Position numbers and translations under genes: made by a program
Notes under the pieces: generated by a model
Databases searched by the model: none
Told to the model about the DNA's origin: nothing
The model's input: the letters and a program-made list of their open reading frames with translations, nothing else
Source of the DNA: Clostridia bacterium
GTDB lineage: Bacteria > Bacillota > Clostridia > Oscillospirales > CAG-382
Reading direction: 5' to 3'
Assembly (NCBI GenBank): GCA_017456765.1
Contig: JAFTIR010000029.1
Location: forward strand, 1-56,445
DNA: 56,445 nucleotides
Part shown: positions 22,526 through 31,942 of the stretch, in pieces
Numbering within the stretch: the first letter of the stretch is position 1
Layout of the letters: each line of letters begins with the position of its first letter

Positions 22526-25057
22526 TTATTCCTGCACTTCTGTGCTTTCGGTAGCTTCGGCAGATTCAATGTTTTCTGTCTGTACGTTTTCTGTACCCTC
22601 GGGCATTTCTTCGCTTTCTTCCTGCTTGTCAACACGGGTAAAGGAAACAATCTTCATGTCTTCGCCTATTCTCATAACGCGAACACCTGCCGCAGTTCTC
22701 GAATACACGCTTATTTCGGAAACTCTTGTTCTTATAATCATACCTGTGTTGGTAATAAGCATTACGTCGTCGTCTTCGGATACAGCCTGAATACCTGCAA
22801 GCATACCCAGCTTGTCGCTTGCCTTGTGACAGGTTACACCCTTACCGCCACGATTGTGAATGGGGAAGTCGGAAATTCTGCTTCTCTTGCCGTAGCCACT
22901 CTCGGAAATAAAGAGAATATGTCTTTCATCATTTTTGTCAAGTGCCACAGCACCTACAACAAGGTCGCCCTCCGAAAGATTTATCGCCTTTACGCCGCGT
23001 GCTGTTCTTCCGAGAGTTCTTGCCGATGTTTCGTCAAAGTGTACCGCAAATCCCTTGTGGGTTGCAAGGAGAACATCGCTGTTTCCGTCTGTTCTGAGAA
23101 CATGTAAAAGCTCGTCCCCTTCGTCAAGATTTATGGCAATAAGACCGCTTCTTCTTATGTTCTTGTAGCTTTCAAGAAGTGTTCTCTTGATAATACCGTT
23201 CTTGGTAATCATCGTAAGATAAGGACAAGCCTTGAAGTCTTCGATAGAAAGATATGCTGTAACTGCCTCGCCGGCTTGAAGCTCAATAATGTTTACAAGG
23301 TTTGTACCCTTGGCATTCTTTGAAGCCTCGGGAATTTCGTAGCACTTTTTCATGAATACTCTGCCCATGTTTGTAAAGAGCATGAGGTAATTGTGGGTGT
23401 TGGCGATGATAACACTCTGAACAAAGTCTTCCTCCTTTGTTTTCATGGTAGTGATACCTCTGCCACCTCGTCTCTGTGCATTGTATTCGTCAACGGGAAG
23501 TCTCTTTATATAACCTGCGTGACTGATTGTAACAACGCAGTCCTTTCTTTCGATAAGGTCTTCAATAAGAATTTCGTTTTCAACCTCTTCGATTGCAGTT
23601 CTTCTTTCATCGCCGAACTTTCTCTTGATTTCAAGCATTTCGTCGCGGACGATGTCAATAACACCTGTTTCGCTCTCAAGAATTTCGGTAAGTTCCTTGA
23701 TTTTTGCGTGAATTGCATCAAGTTCGGCAAGTATCTTGTCAATTTCAAGACCTGACAGACGTCCGAGGGGCATCTGTACGATTTCCTGAGCCTGAATTTC
23801 GGTAAGGTCAAATCTTTCGATTAACTTTTCCTTGACTTCGGGAATACCGCCGGGGGTGAAACGGATAATCTTTATTACTTCATCAATGTTGTCAATGGCA
23901 ATTTTTAAACCCTCTAAAATGTGGGCTCTCTTTCTTGCCTTGTCAAGATTGAATTTTATTCTTCGTTCAACCACTTCTCTCTGGTGGTCAATGTAGTGAC
24001 GGAGCATCTGCTTTAAGTTGAGGACTCTCGGCTCGCCGTCTACAAGTGCAAGCATATTTATTGCAAATGTGTCCTGAAGCTGTGTGAGAGAATAGAGCTG
24101 ATTGAGCATAATCTGGGGATTGACATCACGGCGAAGCTCGATAACAATTCGCATACCTGCTCTACCTGATTCGTCACGGATGGCTGTAATTCCGTCAACT
24201 CTCTTGTCCTTAACTAAATCCGCAATGCTTGCAACGAGCATGGATTTGTTTACCTGGTAGGGAATTTCGGAAATGATAATGCTTGTTTTGCCGTTTTTTT
24301 CCTCTTCAAAGTCTGCCTTTGCACGAACAACAACCTTGCCTTTACCCGTCATGTAAGCCTGATAAATTCCGCTTGTGCCGTGAATTGTGGCATATGTCGG
24401 AAAATCAGGACCCTTGATGTACTGCATAAGGTCAACAACAGTAGCCTCGGGGTTGTACATGAGGTGGATTGCACCGTCAATAACTTCGTTTAAGTTGTGA
24501 GAGGGAATGTTTGTTGCCATACCTACGGCGATACCGACAGAACCATTGACAAGAAGATTCGGAAAACGTGCGGGAAGAACTGTAGGTTCCTGCATCTTGT
24601 TGTCAAAGTTGGGCATGAAGTCAACTACATCCTTGTCAATGTCAGCAAGCATTTCGTCTGCCATTTTTGCAAGTCTTGCTTCAGTATAACGGTAAGCAGC
24701 AGCACCGTCACCATCGATGTTACCGAAGTTTCCCTGACCTTCAACGAGAGGATAACGGAGTGAGAATGGCTGTGCAAGTCTTACCATTGCATTGTAAACC
24801 GCGGCATCTCCGTGGGGGTGATAGTGACCAAGCACGTTACCGACGGTTGTTGCCGACTTTCTGAAAGGCTTGTTGTAAGTAAGACCGTCGTCGTACATGG
24901 CGTAGAGAATACGTCTGTGTACAGGCTTCAAGCCGTCACGGACATCGGGGAGTGCTCTGTCTACAATAACTGACATTGCGTAATCTATGAATGATTTTTT
25001 TACCTCTGCCGAGATTTCAACCGCTGTTATATTCTGTCCTTCAAATCTTTCGTCCAT
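22526..25057 (-). CDS. gyrA: DNA gyrase subunit A
   Basis: 843 residues. The breakage-reunion domain carries the catalytic Tyr124 (YRYTEARL) and the C-terminal beta-pinwheel contains the GyrA box QRRGGRG, which separates gyrase from topoisomerase IV. ATG 25057 is preferred over the TTG at 25075 because that codon overlaps the GGAGG ribosome site. The C-terminal tail is acidic and Thr/Glu-rich. The quinolone-pocket helix reads [13 protein letters not shown], giving Ala and Asn (residues 85 and 89) at positions equivalent to E. coli Ser83 and Asp87. Together with GyrB (not in the window) it introduces negative supercoils. gyrB and recF are not neighbours; the gene sits in a cell-wall/RNA-modification operon. 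Confidence 0.95.
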   Translation of the reverse strand: MDERFEGQNITAVEISAEVKKSFIDYAMSVIVDRALPDVRDGLKPVHRRILYAMYDDGLTYNKPFRKSATTVGNVLGHYHPHGDAAVYNAMVRLAQPFSLRYPLVEGQGNFGNIDGDGAAAYRYTEARLAKMADEMLADIDKDVVDFMPNFDNKMQEPTVLPARFPNLLVNGSVGIAVGMATNIPSHNLNEVIDGAIHLMYNPEATVVDLMQYIKGPDFPTYATIHGTSGIYQAYMTGKGKVVVRAKADFEEEKNGKTSIIISEIPYQVNKSMLVASIADLVKDKRVDGITAIRDESGRAGMRIVIELRRDVNPQIMLNQLYSLTQLQDTFAINMLALVDGEPRVLNLKQMLRHYIDHQREVVERRIKFNLDKARKRAHILEGLKIAIDNIDEVIKIIRFTPGGIPEVKEKLIERFDLTEIQAQEIVQMPLGRLSGLEIDKILAELDAIHAKIKELTEILESETGVIDIVRDEMLEIKRKFGDERRTAIEEVENEILIEDLIERKDCVVTISHAGYIKRLPVDEYNAQRRGGRGITTMKTKEEDFVQSVIIANTHNYLMLFTNMGRVFMKKCYEIPEASKNAKGTNLVNIIELQAGEAVTAYLSIEDFKACPYLTMITKNGIIKRTLLESYKNIRRSGLIAINLDEGDELLHVLRTDGNSDVLLATHKGFAVHFDETSARTLGRTARGVKAINLSEGDLVVGAVALDKNDERHILFISESGYGKRSRISDFPIHNRGGKGVTCHKASDKLGMLAGIQAVSEDDDVMLITNTGMIIRTRVSEISVYSRTAAGVRVMRIGEDMKIVSFTRVDKQEESEEMPEGTENVQTENIESAEATESTEVQE

Positions 25058-25128
25058 TTTTTGAAATTCCTCCAAAGTATTTTGTGTTATTGCCGAAGGT
25101 AAACCTTACGCAAAATATTTTGTATGTG

Positions 25129-26964
25129 TTAATTTTCCTGTATGTTTTCCTGTGCAGTTTCTTTTTCAAGGGAAGCTTCGTATGCCGCATCAAGTGCCGC
25201 ATCTCTTTCCTCGATAAGCTGTGCCTGTTCTTCTCTCAGACGTTCTTTTTCGTTTGCAAGGCGCTTACCCTGAGAGAAAGAGTGGTGAACAATCATAGCC
25301 ACATCGTACTGCGTACTGTCATAATATGTGCTTGCCTTATATGAATTTATTATTCTTGTTATGAGTGAGACGGTTTCGTAATCAACATAGCCCGTTGCAT
25401 TCTTTTCGTGGTCCTTTTGCAGAACATAAAGGGCATTTTTTGTTGTTTCATCAAATATGCCGTCGCAGTATTGCTCTCTCAGAATACCCATAATGACCAT
25501 TCTGTCCTCAAGTGCCTTTGTTACATCGCTGTACTCTCCCTCTTTGATTTCAACATAGTTCTGGTGGTTGAATACACCGAGAGAGGGAAGCGTGTAGCAC
25601 ATTTCGACTTCTTCAATGGCAATGTCAGGAATAATTCCTATGCCATCGTAGGACTCAAGGCTCTCGTTAAGCATCTGATAGGTTGTTATTGTAATGTAGT
25701 CGCCGTTTGCCAGTGTGTAAACTTCCTGACCGAGACTCTTGCCGTAGGATTTTGCACCGATTACCTTTGCAATTCCCTTGTCGTGAAGAATGCTTGTGAA
25801 AAGCTCGGCGGCGCTTGCCGTGTGCTCGTTGATAAGAATTGTTATGCTGTCAAAGCTTATTTTTTCGGTTGTTGAATATATAGGCTGGGGTTCTTTGAGG
25901 GTTCTGTCTTTGTAATAACTGATGACCTCTCCGTTTTCGACGAAAACTTCAGCCATTGCCAACGCATAGTCGAGTGAGCCGCCGCCGTTGTCCCTGAGGT
26001 CTATCGTGAGATGCTTTATACCGTCGTCGGCGTATTTTTTGACAAGCTGGGCAAACTTTGTATCGGTTTCGTCTCCAAGGAAGCTTGAAACCTGAATGTA
26101 GGCTGTCGGCTTTCCGTCGTTTTCATCAACCATTGAAGAAATCTGTGAAATTTCCATAGGGCCTCTTGAAAGGTTGAACGTGTGCTTTTCTCCGTTTCTG
26201 TCGATTACAATTTCTACAACGGGATGTGCAGTGGTTTCCTTTGCCTGTGCCGCATCAGTGGCTTCTGCTGTATCGGTGGCTTCTACCGCTTCTGCTGTCT
26301 CTGTGGTTTCTGTGACTTCTTCTGTTTTCTCAATCTCTGTAGCTTCTTGCGTTTCTTCCTGTTTTATAAAATTCTGAGGCTTTGCAAGAATTGTTGAAAT
26401 GACATCGAATGTCTGATTCTCAACATTTATTCCTGCTACCGAAACGAATTTGTCTCCTGCCATGAAGCCTGCTTCCATAGCGTTGGAATTTGGAAGTACA
26501 GATTCAATAAATACTCCGTCTTCTCTGTCTATTATTGTAAAACCGAAGCCGACAGAGCCTTTACCGGGTTCAAGAAAGTTTGACGAAGCATCGTAATATG
26601 AGCTGTACGGATCCATCGTACCGAGAAGATATTCCATGAAATACGAAAAATAAATGGGATTGTCATTCAAAAAGTCTTCAAAAAACTTGTGAAGAACATC
26701 TCCTTCGGTAAATTCATAAAGATGCTTTTCGACATAAGCATCCAGAATCTGCTCGAACATTCTGTACTCATAATCTTTCGGTCTGTACTGTTGAACAATT
26801 CCCGAAGGGAAAGTGCTTTCTGCTTGAGAGCTACCTTCGGTTGTGTCTTCTTGAATTTCATCTTCAAGGGGAGCTGTTTGCGGTCCGTAGGGGGTGAAGG
26901 CAAATGCACTTGTGGCAAATGCCGATGCTGCAACTAATGCAGCCAGAATTCTTTTAAGTTTCAT
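25129..26964 (-). CDS. S41 family carboxy-terminal processing protease, exported
   Basis: 611 residues from ATG 26964, with AAAGGAA upstream. A signal peptide (KRILAALVAASAFATSAFA) is followed by a PDZ domain (SVGFGFTIIDREDGVFIES onward), an insertion of Thr/Glu/Ala repeats (about residues 190-240), then the S41 catalytic domain with nucleophile Ser in HTASAAELF and Lys in KSYGKSLGQ. A peptidoglycan-binding-like domain (about 475-540) and a charged coiled coil (RLREEQAQLIEERDAA) end the protein. CtpA/CtpB-type proteases trim exported or wall-associated proteins in the envelope. The repeat insertion is an unusual spacer between PDZ and protease core. Confidence 0.9.
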   Translation of the reverse strand: MKLKRILAALVAASAFATSAFAFTPYGPQTAPLEDEIQEDTTEGSSQAESTFPSGIVQQYRPKDYEYRMFEQILDAYVEKHLYEFTEGDVLHKFFEDFLNDNPIYFSYFMEYLLGTMDPYSSYYDASSNFLEPGKGSVGFGFTIIDREDGVFIESVLPNSNAMEAGFMAGDKFVSVAGINVENQTFDVISTILAKPQNFIKQEETQEATEIEKTEEVTETTETAEAVEATDTAEATDAAQAKETTAHPVVEIVIDRNGEKHTFNLSRGPMEISQISSMVDENDGKPTAYIQVSSFLGDETDTKFAQLVKKYADDGIKHLTIDLRDNGGGSLDYALAMAEVFVENGEVISYYKDRTLKEPQPIYSTTEKISFDSITILINEHTASAAELFTSILHDKGIAKVIGAKSYGKSLGQEVYTLANGDYITITTYQMLNESLESYDGIGIIPDIAIEEVEMCYTLPSLGVFNHQNYVEIKEGEYSDVTKALEDRMVIMGILREQYCDGIFDETTKNALYVLQKDHEKNATGYVDYETVSLITRIINSYKASTYYDSTQYDVAMIVHHSFSQGKRLANEKERLREEQAQLIEERDAALDAAYEASLEKETAQENIQEN

Positions 26965-26975
26965 TTTTGTTCCTT

Positions 26976-27638
26976 TCATAGGGGAGACACTTCCTCGCCC
27001 GAAGCCACTGTGAGAGTAAAATCGGTGACTTCTGCGGTAATGCCGTTAACTTCGATGGAATAGCTGACGTGAAGCACGCCGCCGTCCTCCTTTAGGTTGT
27101 TTTCCACACACTCTGCGGTAAGACAGAGCATTATGGGTGATTGGTTTTCGTTTTCCTCGGTGGTATCTTCAAGAAACAGGGATTCGGGAAGACATATGTA
27201 ATTCCTTTTGTCCTTTTCGAAGACAAGCTCGGAAAAGTCGTCCTCCTGACCGTTAAGTGTGATTTTTTCGTCCTGTGCGTGGATACATATTGGGGTGAAA
27301 TCTCCGCTGTATCTTATAAGATAGCCGCCCTTGCCGTCACTCTGAAGTGTGCCGAGGGTGGAGTATTCAATTTCCTTGTTGACATCGGGTAGGGTAGACA
27401 GGTCAAGAATGTCACCTGTGTCAGAGCTTATGAATTCCTCAAGAGTTTCTTTGCTGAAATCGCCGCTTTCGGGGTCTCTTGATATTTCTCCCAAAGATTC
27501 ATCCTGAGGCAAAGCTTTGCTTTCTTCTTCAGAAAAAACACTGCTGCCGTAGATGTTGGCAAAAATATAATCGCACCCGAAATAGTGCTTGCCGCAAATG
27601 CTTATGGAAACTTCTTTTGGCAGATGTGTTATTTTCAT
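26976..27638 (-). CDS. DUF1934-like (YwiB) protein with acidic N-terminal extension
   Basis: 220 residues. The C-terminal half (about 85-215) has the order seen in DUF1934/YwiB calycin-like proteins: GTLQSDGKGGYLIRYSG, a SELVFEKDKRNYICLP strand and the closing LHVSYSIEVNGITAEVTDF. The N-terminal part is acidic and not recognised, apart from two cysteines in ICGKHYFGC. The protein has no signal peptide. GAGGAA precedes the ATG and only nine bases separate it from murI. The family is common in Bacillota next to wall-synthesis genes; no function is established. Confidence 0.55.
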   Translation of the reverse strand: MKITHLPKEVSISICGKHYFGCDYIFANIYGSSVFSEEESKALPQDESLGEISRDPESGDFSKETLEEFISSDTGDILDLSTLPDVNKEIEYSTLGTLQSDGKGGYLIRYSGDFTPICIHAQDEKITLNGQEDDFSELVFEKDKRNYICLPESLFLEDTTEENENQSPIMLCLTAECVENNLKEDGGVLHVSYSIEVNGITAEVTDFTLTVASGEEVSPL

Positions 27639-27647
27639 GCCTGTTCC

Positions 27648-28490
27648 TCACTTATTTTCTGTGTAGTGATATGATGTTATGTCGATTTTTTTTACGCTTT
27701 CAATATTTTCTCCCAGAAACAGCGAGGCAGATTCGCGAAAACCGTAAACTTCATCGCTGACATAATATTCGACACAGCCCATTTGACCGTCGGAAAACAG
27801 ATTATTTTGTTCGAGGAAATGTTTTATTTCATGTGCAGCTTCCTCGCCTGAATCAACAATCTGTATGTCGTCTGAAAGCAGTTTTCTTGCACTGTCGAGT
27901 ATAACCTCGCGTATAATGGGATAGTGGGTGCAACCGAGAATTATGCAGTCGGGTGAAAATTCCCGGAGTTTTGAAATATACTCATCTGCGATAATCTGTG
28001 TTACCTTGCAGTCTCTTGCAACATATGCGTTTTCAACAAGAGGTACAAACATGGGACAACCGATACCCATCACCGAATAGCCGTCGAAATTTTCGTTAAT
28101 ATATTTTTCGTGTGCCGCATTTTTTACGGTTGCGGGTGTAGCAAGAAGCGCAATTCTTTTGTTTTTGGAAAGACTGCATGCTTTTTTTGCAGATGCTTCA
28201 ACCACTCCCGTAATCGGAATGTCAAAAGCACTCCTAAGCGCACCCAGTGCCACAGAGCTTACCGTTCCGCAGGCAACAAGTGCCGCTTTGAGTCCGAAGG
28301 ATGACAGAAAGTTCATGTCATCAAGAGCATATTTTGTTATTATTTCGGGCGAGCGTGTACCGTAGGGAACTCTGCCTGTGTCACCGAAATATATTATTTT
28401 TTCGTCAGGCAATATTTTTTTCAGAACCCTGACAGCCGTAAGCCCGCCAAGCCCGGAATCAAATACGCCGATTGCACCGTTGTTGCCCAT
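27648..28490 (-). CDS. murI: Glutamate racemase
   Basis: About 280 residues. The start GAIGVFDSGLGGLTAVR, the first catalytic cysteine in LVACGTVSS and the second in LGCTHYP identify MurI, which makes D-glutamate for peptidoglycan. The usual motif around the first cysteine is ACNT; here the residue after Cys is Gly. AGGTGA lies eight bases upstream of ATG 28490, which is therefore chosen over in-frame Met codons upstream. It is the first gene of a leftward operon that also holds mltG. Confidence 0.9.
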   Translation of the reverse strand: MGNNGAIGVFDSGLGGLTAVRVLKKILPDEKIIYFGDTGRVPYGTRSPEIITKYALDDMNFLSSFGLKAALVACGTVSSVALGALRSAFDIPITGVVEASAKKACSLSKNKRIALLATPATVKNAAHEKYINENFDGYSVMGIGCPMFVPLVENAYVARDCKVTQIIADEYISKLREFSPDCIILGCTHYPIIREVILDSARKLLSDDIQIVDSGEEAAHEIKHFLEQNNLFSDGQMGCVEYYVSDEVYGFRESASLFLGENIESVKKIDITSYHYTENK

Positions 28491-28565
28491 AAAATACATC
28501 ACCTGAAAAGTTTTTTGTACATGTGACGATGCATCTTGCAAAGCACATATATATTAACATTATAT

Positions 28566-28594
28566 ATTATAACATATAATAATATATAAGTCAA
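28566..28594 (-). promoter_or_regulatory. Promoter of the murI-to-U32 operon
   Basis: Read leftward: TTGACT (28594-28589), 17-bp spacer, TATAAT (28571-28566) with extended TGt. It lies in a very A+T-rich stretch and is the only strong promoter I see for the nine leftward genes down to 17205. Confidence 0.85.
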
Positions 28595-28666
28595 ATAAAA
28601 TTGTTATAAAAAACGAATTTTTTAATTGAAATTTTTGTGCTATTTTCATCAATTTTCAAAAAGCCC

Positions 28667-28695
28667 TTGTTTTTTGAAAAATTGTGTAGTATAAT
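28667..28695 (+). promoter_or_regulatory. Promoter of the MreB-family gene
   Basis: TTGTTT (28667-28672), 17-bp spacer, TATAAT (28690-28695), 46 nt before the ATG. Confidence 0.7.
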
Positions 28696-28740
28696 AACAA
28701 TGTATCTGTCTGCGGACAAGTCGCATTTAGGAGAAAAAAT

Positions 28741-29763
28741 ATGAGTAAAGATATTGCAATTGACCTTGGTACATCTAATGTACTTGTGTATGTCAAGGAC
28801 AAGGGCATTGTCATGGAGGAACCCTCGGTTGTTGCGGTTGAAAAGGAAACCGGAAAGATTCTGAAGGTCGGCAAAGAAGCACAGCTGCTTCTGGGTCGGG
28901 CTCCGGGAAACATTCTTGCGGTAAGACCGTTGAAAGACGGGGTTATTTCTCAATATGATGTTACCCTGCATCTTATTCGTTATCTCATAAGGCGCGTATG
29001 CGGAAACAGCTTTTTCAAACCACGGGTAATGATATGCGTTCCCGGCGGAATCACAGAGGTTGAAGAAAGGGCGGTCTGCGACGCGGCAACGAGTGCGGGT
29101 GCAAAAAAGACATACCTTATTGAAGAGCCTCTGGCGGCAGCAATCGGTGCCGGAATTGATATTTCTAAACCAAACGGTAGCATGGTTGTGGATATTGGCG
29201 GAGGAACTTGTGATATTGCCGTTATTTCCTACGGAGATATTGTTGTCAGCGATTCGGTTAAAATGGCGGGCGACAAAATGGATGAGGCAATTATCAAATA
29301 TATAAGACATAAATACAATGTGCTTATCGGTGAAGTCACTGCTGAAGAAATCAAAAAGACGGTAGGTTCTGCACTTCCGCTTGATAAGGAATACATTGTT
29401 GATGTAAAGGGCAGATGCCTTACGGAAGGGCTTCCCAAGATGATTTCCGTAAATTCTGCCGAAATACGCGATGCGATTGAACCTGTGGTAAGAAGTATTG
29501 TTACTGCGGTACGTCACGTCGTTGAAAGAACGCCACCCGAGCTTGTCGGAGATATATCGGCGGGCGGCATTGTCATGACGGGTGCAGGAAGCCTGCTCTA
29601 CGGTCTTGACAGGGCAATTGAACACGCAACGGGAATACGTACCTATATTGCGGAAAATCCTTCTACCTGCGTGGCGATAGGAACGGGCAGAAGCCTTGAC
29701 AATATACAGGTTCTTCCCGAAGGCATTATCAACATTTCAAGAATGCGTCAACAAAGACTCTGA
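28741..29763 (+). CDS. MreB/Mbl family rod-shape actin homologue
   Basis: 340 residues with the actin-fold ATP site: phosphate-1 AIDLGTSNVLVYV, phosphate-2 VVDIGGGTCDIAV and adenosine motif GGIVMTGAGSLLYGL. These proteins polymerise under the membrane and guide the peptidoglycan elongation machinery. mreC and mreD do not follow, so this is an orphan homologue of the Mbl/MreBH type. GGAGAA precedes the ATG. It is divergent from murI, consistent with a cell-wall neighbourhood. Which paralogue it is cannot be fixed without comparison. Confidence 0.92.
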   Translation: MSKDIAIDLGTSNVLVYVKDKGIVMEEPSVVAVEKETGKILKVGKEAQLLLGRAPGNILAVRPLKDGVISQYDVTLHLIRYLIRRVCGNSFFKPRVMICVPGGITEVEERAVCDAATSAGAKKTYLIEEPLAAAIGAGIDISKPNGSMVVDIGGGTCDIAVISYGDIVVSDSVKMAGDKMDEAIIKYIRHKYNVLIGEVTAEEIKKTVGSALPLDKEYIVDVKGRCLTEGLPKMISVNSAEIRDAIEPVVRSIVTAVRHVVERTPPELVGDISAGGIVMTGAGSLLYGLDRAIEHATGIRTYIAENPSTCVAIGTGRSLDNIQVLPEGIINISRMRQQRL

Positions 29764-29820
29764 TTTATTTAGCAAAAGGTCTGAAAAATATAACAATTTG
29801 CAATTTAGGAGGAAAGAATC

Positions 29821-30906
29821 TTGAACGCAAAAGAGCTTATAAAAGTTATTGAAAATTTTGATATTGAGGAAATTGACATTCAGAGATACGGAAATGGTCA
29901 TATCAATGACACTTTCGTTGTAACACAGAACGGTGTAAAGATGCTTCTTCAGGCACTTAACACAAAGATTTTCAAGAATCCTGTGGGTGTAATGGAAAAC
30001 ATTGTAAATGTTACCGAACACTTAAAGAAAAAGATTGGCGAAAACGGCGGTGACCCCGAAAGGGAAACTATGACTGTTATAAATGCTTCTGATGGAAAAC
30101 CTTACTTTATAACAGACAGCGGAAAATTCTTCAGAATGTATAAGTTCATTGAGGACAATCTTTCTGTAGATAAGGCTCAGAATACCGAGCAGATGACAAG
30201 TGCGGCAGAAACTCTCGGCAAGTTCTATCATATGCTTGACGACTTTCCTGCTGAAACACTTTCTGTGGCAATTCCCAAGTTCCATGACACAAGAAATTAT
30301 TATAACCGTCTCATGGACGCGATTGAAAATGATGCTGTAGGTAAGCGTGCATCTGTTGAAAAGGAAATCGAGTTTGTCAAGAACCATGAATTCCTTGCAG
30401 ATATTCTTAATAATGGTCTTGCCGACGGCACAATTCCCTTAAGAGTTACACACAATGACACAAAGCTCAACAACATCCTCTTTGATGCGGCAACAGGCAA
30501 GGGACTTTGTGTAATCGACCTTGATACCGTAATGCCCGGCTCTGTACTCTATGATTTCGGTGATGCCATGAGATTTGGTGCTGCAAGCGGTCCCGAAGAT
30601 GAGAAGGACCTTGATAAAATCTGGTTTGACCTTGATATGTTCGATGCATTTACAAAGGGCTTTGCTTCTGAAATGAAGGAAACACTCACCGAAGGAGAAA
30701 TAGCAAACCTTGTAAATAGTGTTAAGATTCTTACATTTGAATGTGGTATGAGATTCCTTGAGGACCACCTCAACGGTGATACATACTTCAAGATTCACAG
30801 AGAGAATCATAACATTGACAGAGCAAGAACGCAGTTCAAACTCGTTGCAGACATGGAAGCAAAAACAGCTGAAATGGAAGCAATCATCACAAAGTATTGC
30901 AGATAA
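29821..30906 (+). CDS. Phosphotransferase (APH fold), N-acetylhexosamine 1-kinase-like
   Basis: 361 residues starting with TTG 29821, with AGGAGG nine bases upstream. It has the aminoglycoside-phosphotransferase/choline-kinase fold: IQRYGNGHINDTFVV (nucleotide loop), catalytic THNDTKLNNILFD (near residue 210) and metal-binding VIDLDTVMPG. The spacing and the HNDTKLNN wording match NahK, which phosphorylates GlcNAc/GalNAc at C1 in the bifidobacterial LNB/GNB pathway. No lacto-N-biose phosphorylase is adjacent, so the sugar substrate is inferred only. A hairpin (30921-30943) follows before the transporter gene. Confidence 0.75.
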   Translation: MNAKELIKVIENFDIEEIDIQRYGNGHINDTFVVTQNGVKMLLQALNTKIFKNPVGVMENIVNVTEHLKKKIGENGGDPERETMTVINASDGKPYFITDSGKFFRMYKFIEDNLSVDKAQNTEQMTSAAETLGKFYHMLDDFPAETLSVAIPKFHDTRNYYNRLMDAIENDAVGKRASVEKEIEFVKNHEFLADILNNGLADGTIPLRVTHNDTKLNNILFDAATGKGLCVIDLDTVMPGSVLYDFGDAMRFGAASGPEDEKDLDKIWFDLDMFDAFTKGFASEMKETLTEGEIANLVNSVKILTFECGMRFLEDHLNGDTYFKIHRENHNIDRARTQFKLVADMEAKTAEMEAIITKYCR

Positions 30907-30920
30907 CTTAATAAACAGAA

Positions 30921-30950
30921 ATGACGCAGCGTAGCTGCGTCATACTTTTA
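30921..30950 (+). terminator. Hairpin with short T run, partial terminator
   Basis: 10-bp perfect stem (30921-30930 with 30934-30943) with a three-base loop, followed by ACTTTTAG. The T run is weak, so it may reduce rather than stop transcription into the transporter gene. Confidence 0.45.
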
Positions 30951-30967
30951 GTGCGGAGGAAGAAATT

Positions 30968-31885
30968 ATGTCACCCTTGTTTTTGATTGTATGTATCGTT
31001 GCAATGGTTGCGCTGACGGCACAGGGAATAATTATCAAACGTTTCGACGAAAAGCGACCCGGTGCAGAACTTACATATACTTTTGTGTGCGCAGTTTTTG
31101 CATTTATTCTTTTTGTAATAATTGCCCTTGCGTCGGGTTCAAAGTTTAACCCCGATTCCTTTGTCTATTCTCTGCTTTTTGCGATTTGTTATGCAGGTGC
31201 TACCGTTACATATGTGCTTGCTGTCGGCTGCGGTTCACTTGCAATTACGACAACAATTTATTCCTTTGCCCTTATTATTCCGACGCTTCTTGGATTCTTT
31301 ATATGGGATGAGCCTGTCAATACTGCTAAAATAATCGGAATTGTTCTTTTTGCCGTATCGATAATATTCATGAGTGAAAAGCCGACTGAAGATGAAAAAA
31401 AGGTGTCGGCAAAATGGCTTATACTTGTATGTATAGCATTTTTCTTTGAAGGTGTTGCACCTGTTGCCATAAAAATGCATAGTATTGCTCTTGGAGAAGA
31501 GGCGGCAGCAGAAGGAAACGGTACATTTATGGCACTTGCGTATGCGGTGGCAGCTGTGGGACTTTTTGTCGCGGCACTAATACGCGAGGGAAGATTGAAA
31601 ATAACGCAAACTGACGGAAAAACTAAAAGCTTTATGCTTGACAGCATAAAAATCGCTTTGCCGCTTGCATTTCTCGGCGGAGTGTGCAATGGCGTTTATA
31701 ATTTCATGACAACAATCGTTTCAAATAATAAACTAAATGTTTCTGTGTTCTTTCCGGTTGTGTCTGCAGGTCAGCTTATTATTACCTGTATACTTGCGGT
31801 TGTTATGTTCAAAGAAAAACTTACAAAAAGACAGCTTTTGGCAATAGGATTTGGAACTATTGCGATTGTGCTTCTCAATGTCTGA
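30968..31885 (+). CDS. EamA/DMT family transporter
   Basis: 305 residues with ten predicted transmembrane segments in two repeats, as in drug/metabolite transporters. Both halves contain the characteristic ending with conserved Pro/Gly segments (PTLLGFFIWDEPVNTAKIIG and FPVVSAGQLIITCILAVVMF). GGAGGAAG precedes the ATG. Substrate unknown; position after a sugar kinase gene suggests, without proving, a metabolite or nucleotide-sugar link. Confidence 0.82.
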   Translation: MSPLFLIVCIVAMVALTAQGIIIKRFDEKRPGAELTYTFVCAVFAFILFVIIALASGSKFNPDSFVYSLLFAICYAGATVTYVLAVGCGSLAITTTIYSFALIIPTLLGFFIWDEPVNTAKIIGIVLFAVSIIFMSEKPTEDEKKVSAKWLILVCIAFFFEGVAPVAIKMHSIALGEEAAAEGNGTFMALAYAVAAVGLFVAALIREGRLKITQTDGKTKSFMLDSIKIALPLAFLGGVCNGVYNFMTTIVSNNKLNVSVFFPVVSAGQLIITCILAVVMFKEKLTKRQLLAIGFGTIAIVLLNV

Positions 31886-31898
31886 ACTTTCAGAATAA

Positions 31899-31924
31899 AA
31901 GGACTTCCGAAAACGGAAGTCCTT
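31899..31924. terminator. Bidirectional terminator between convergent genes
   Basis: Perfect 11-bp stem (31899-31909 with 31914-31924), AAAA loop. Read leftward it is followed by TTTTATTC, so it fits the isomerase-like gene best, but can also act on the transporter gene. Confidence 0.75.
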
Positions 31925-31942
31925 AAGTATTTATTTGGAAAA

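Noticed and set aside
22526..25057. Topoisomerase IV subunit A (ParC) as the identity of this gene
   Set aside because: The GyrA box QRRGGRG and the C-terminal pinwheel pattern favour gyrase.
28591..29625. Leftward open frame of 344 codons over the MreB-family gene
   Set aside because: It lies opposite a clearly conserved actin-like protein, has no ribosome site and its product (many Cys, Phe, His runs) looks like a reverse-strand shadow.
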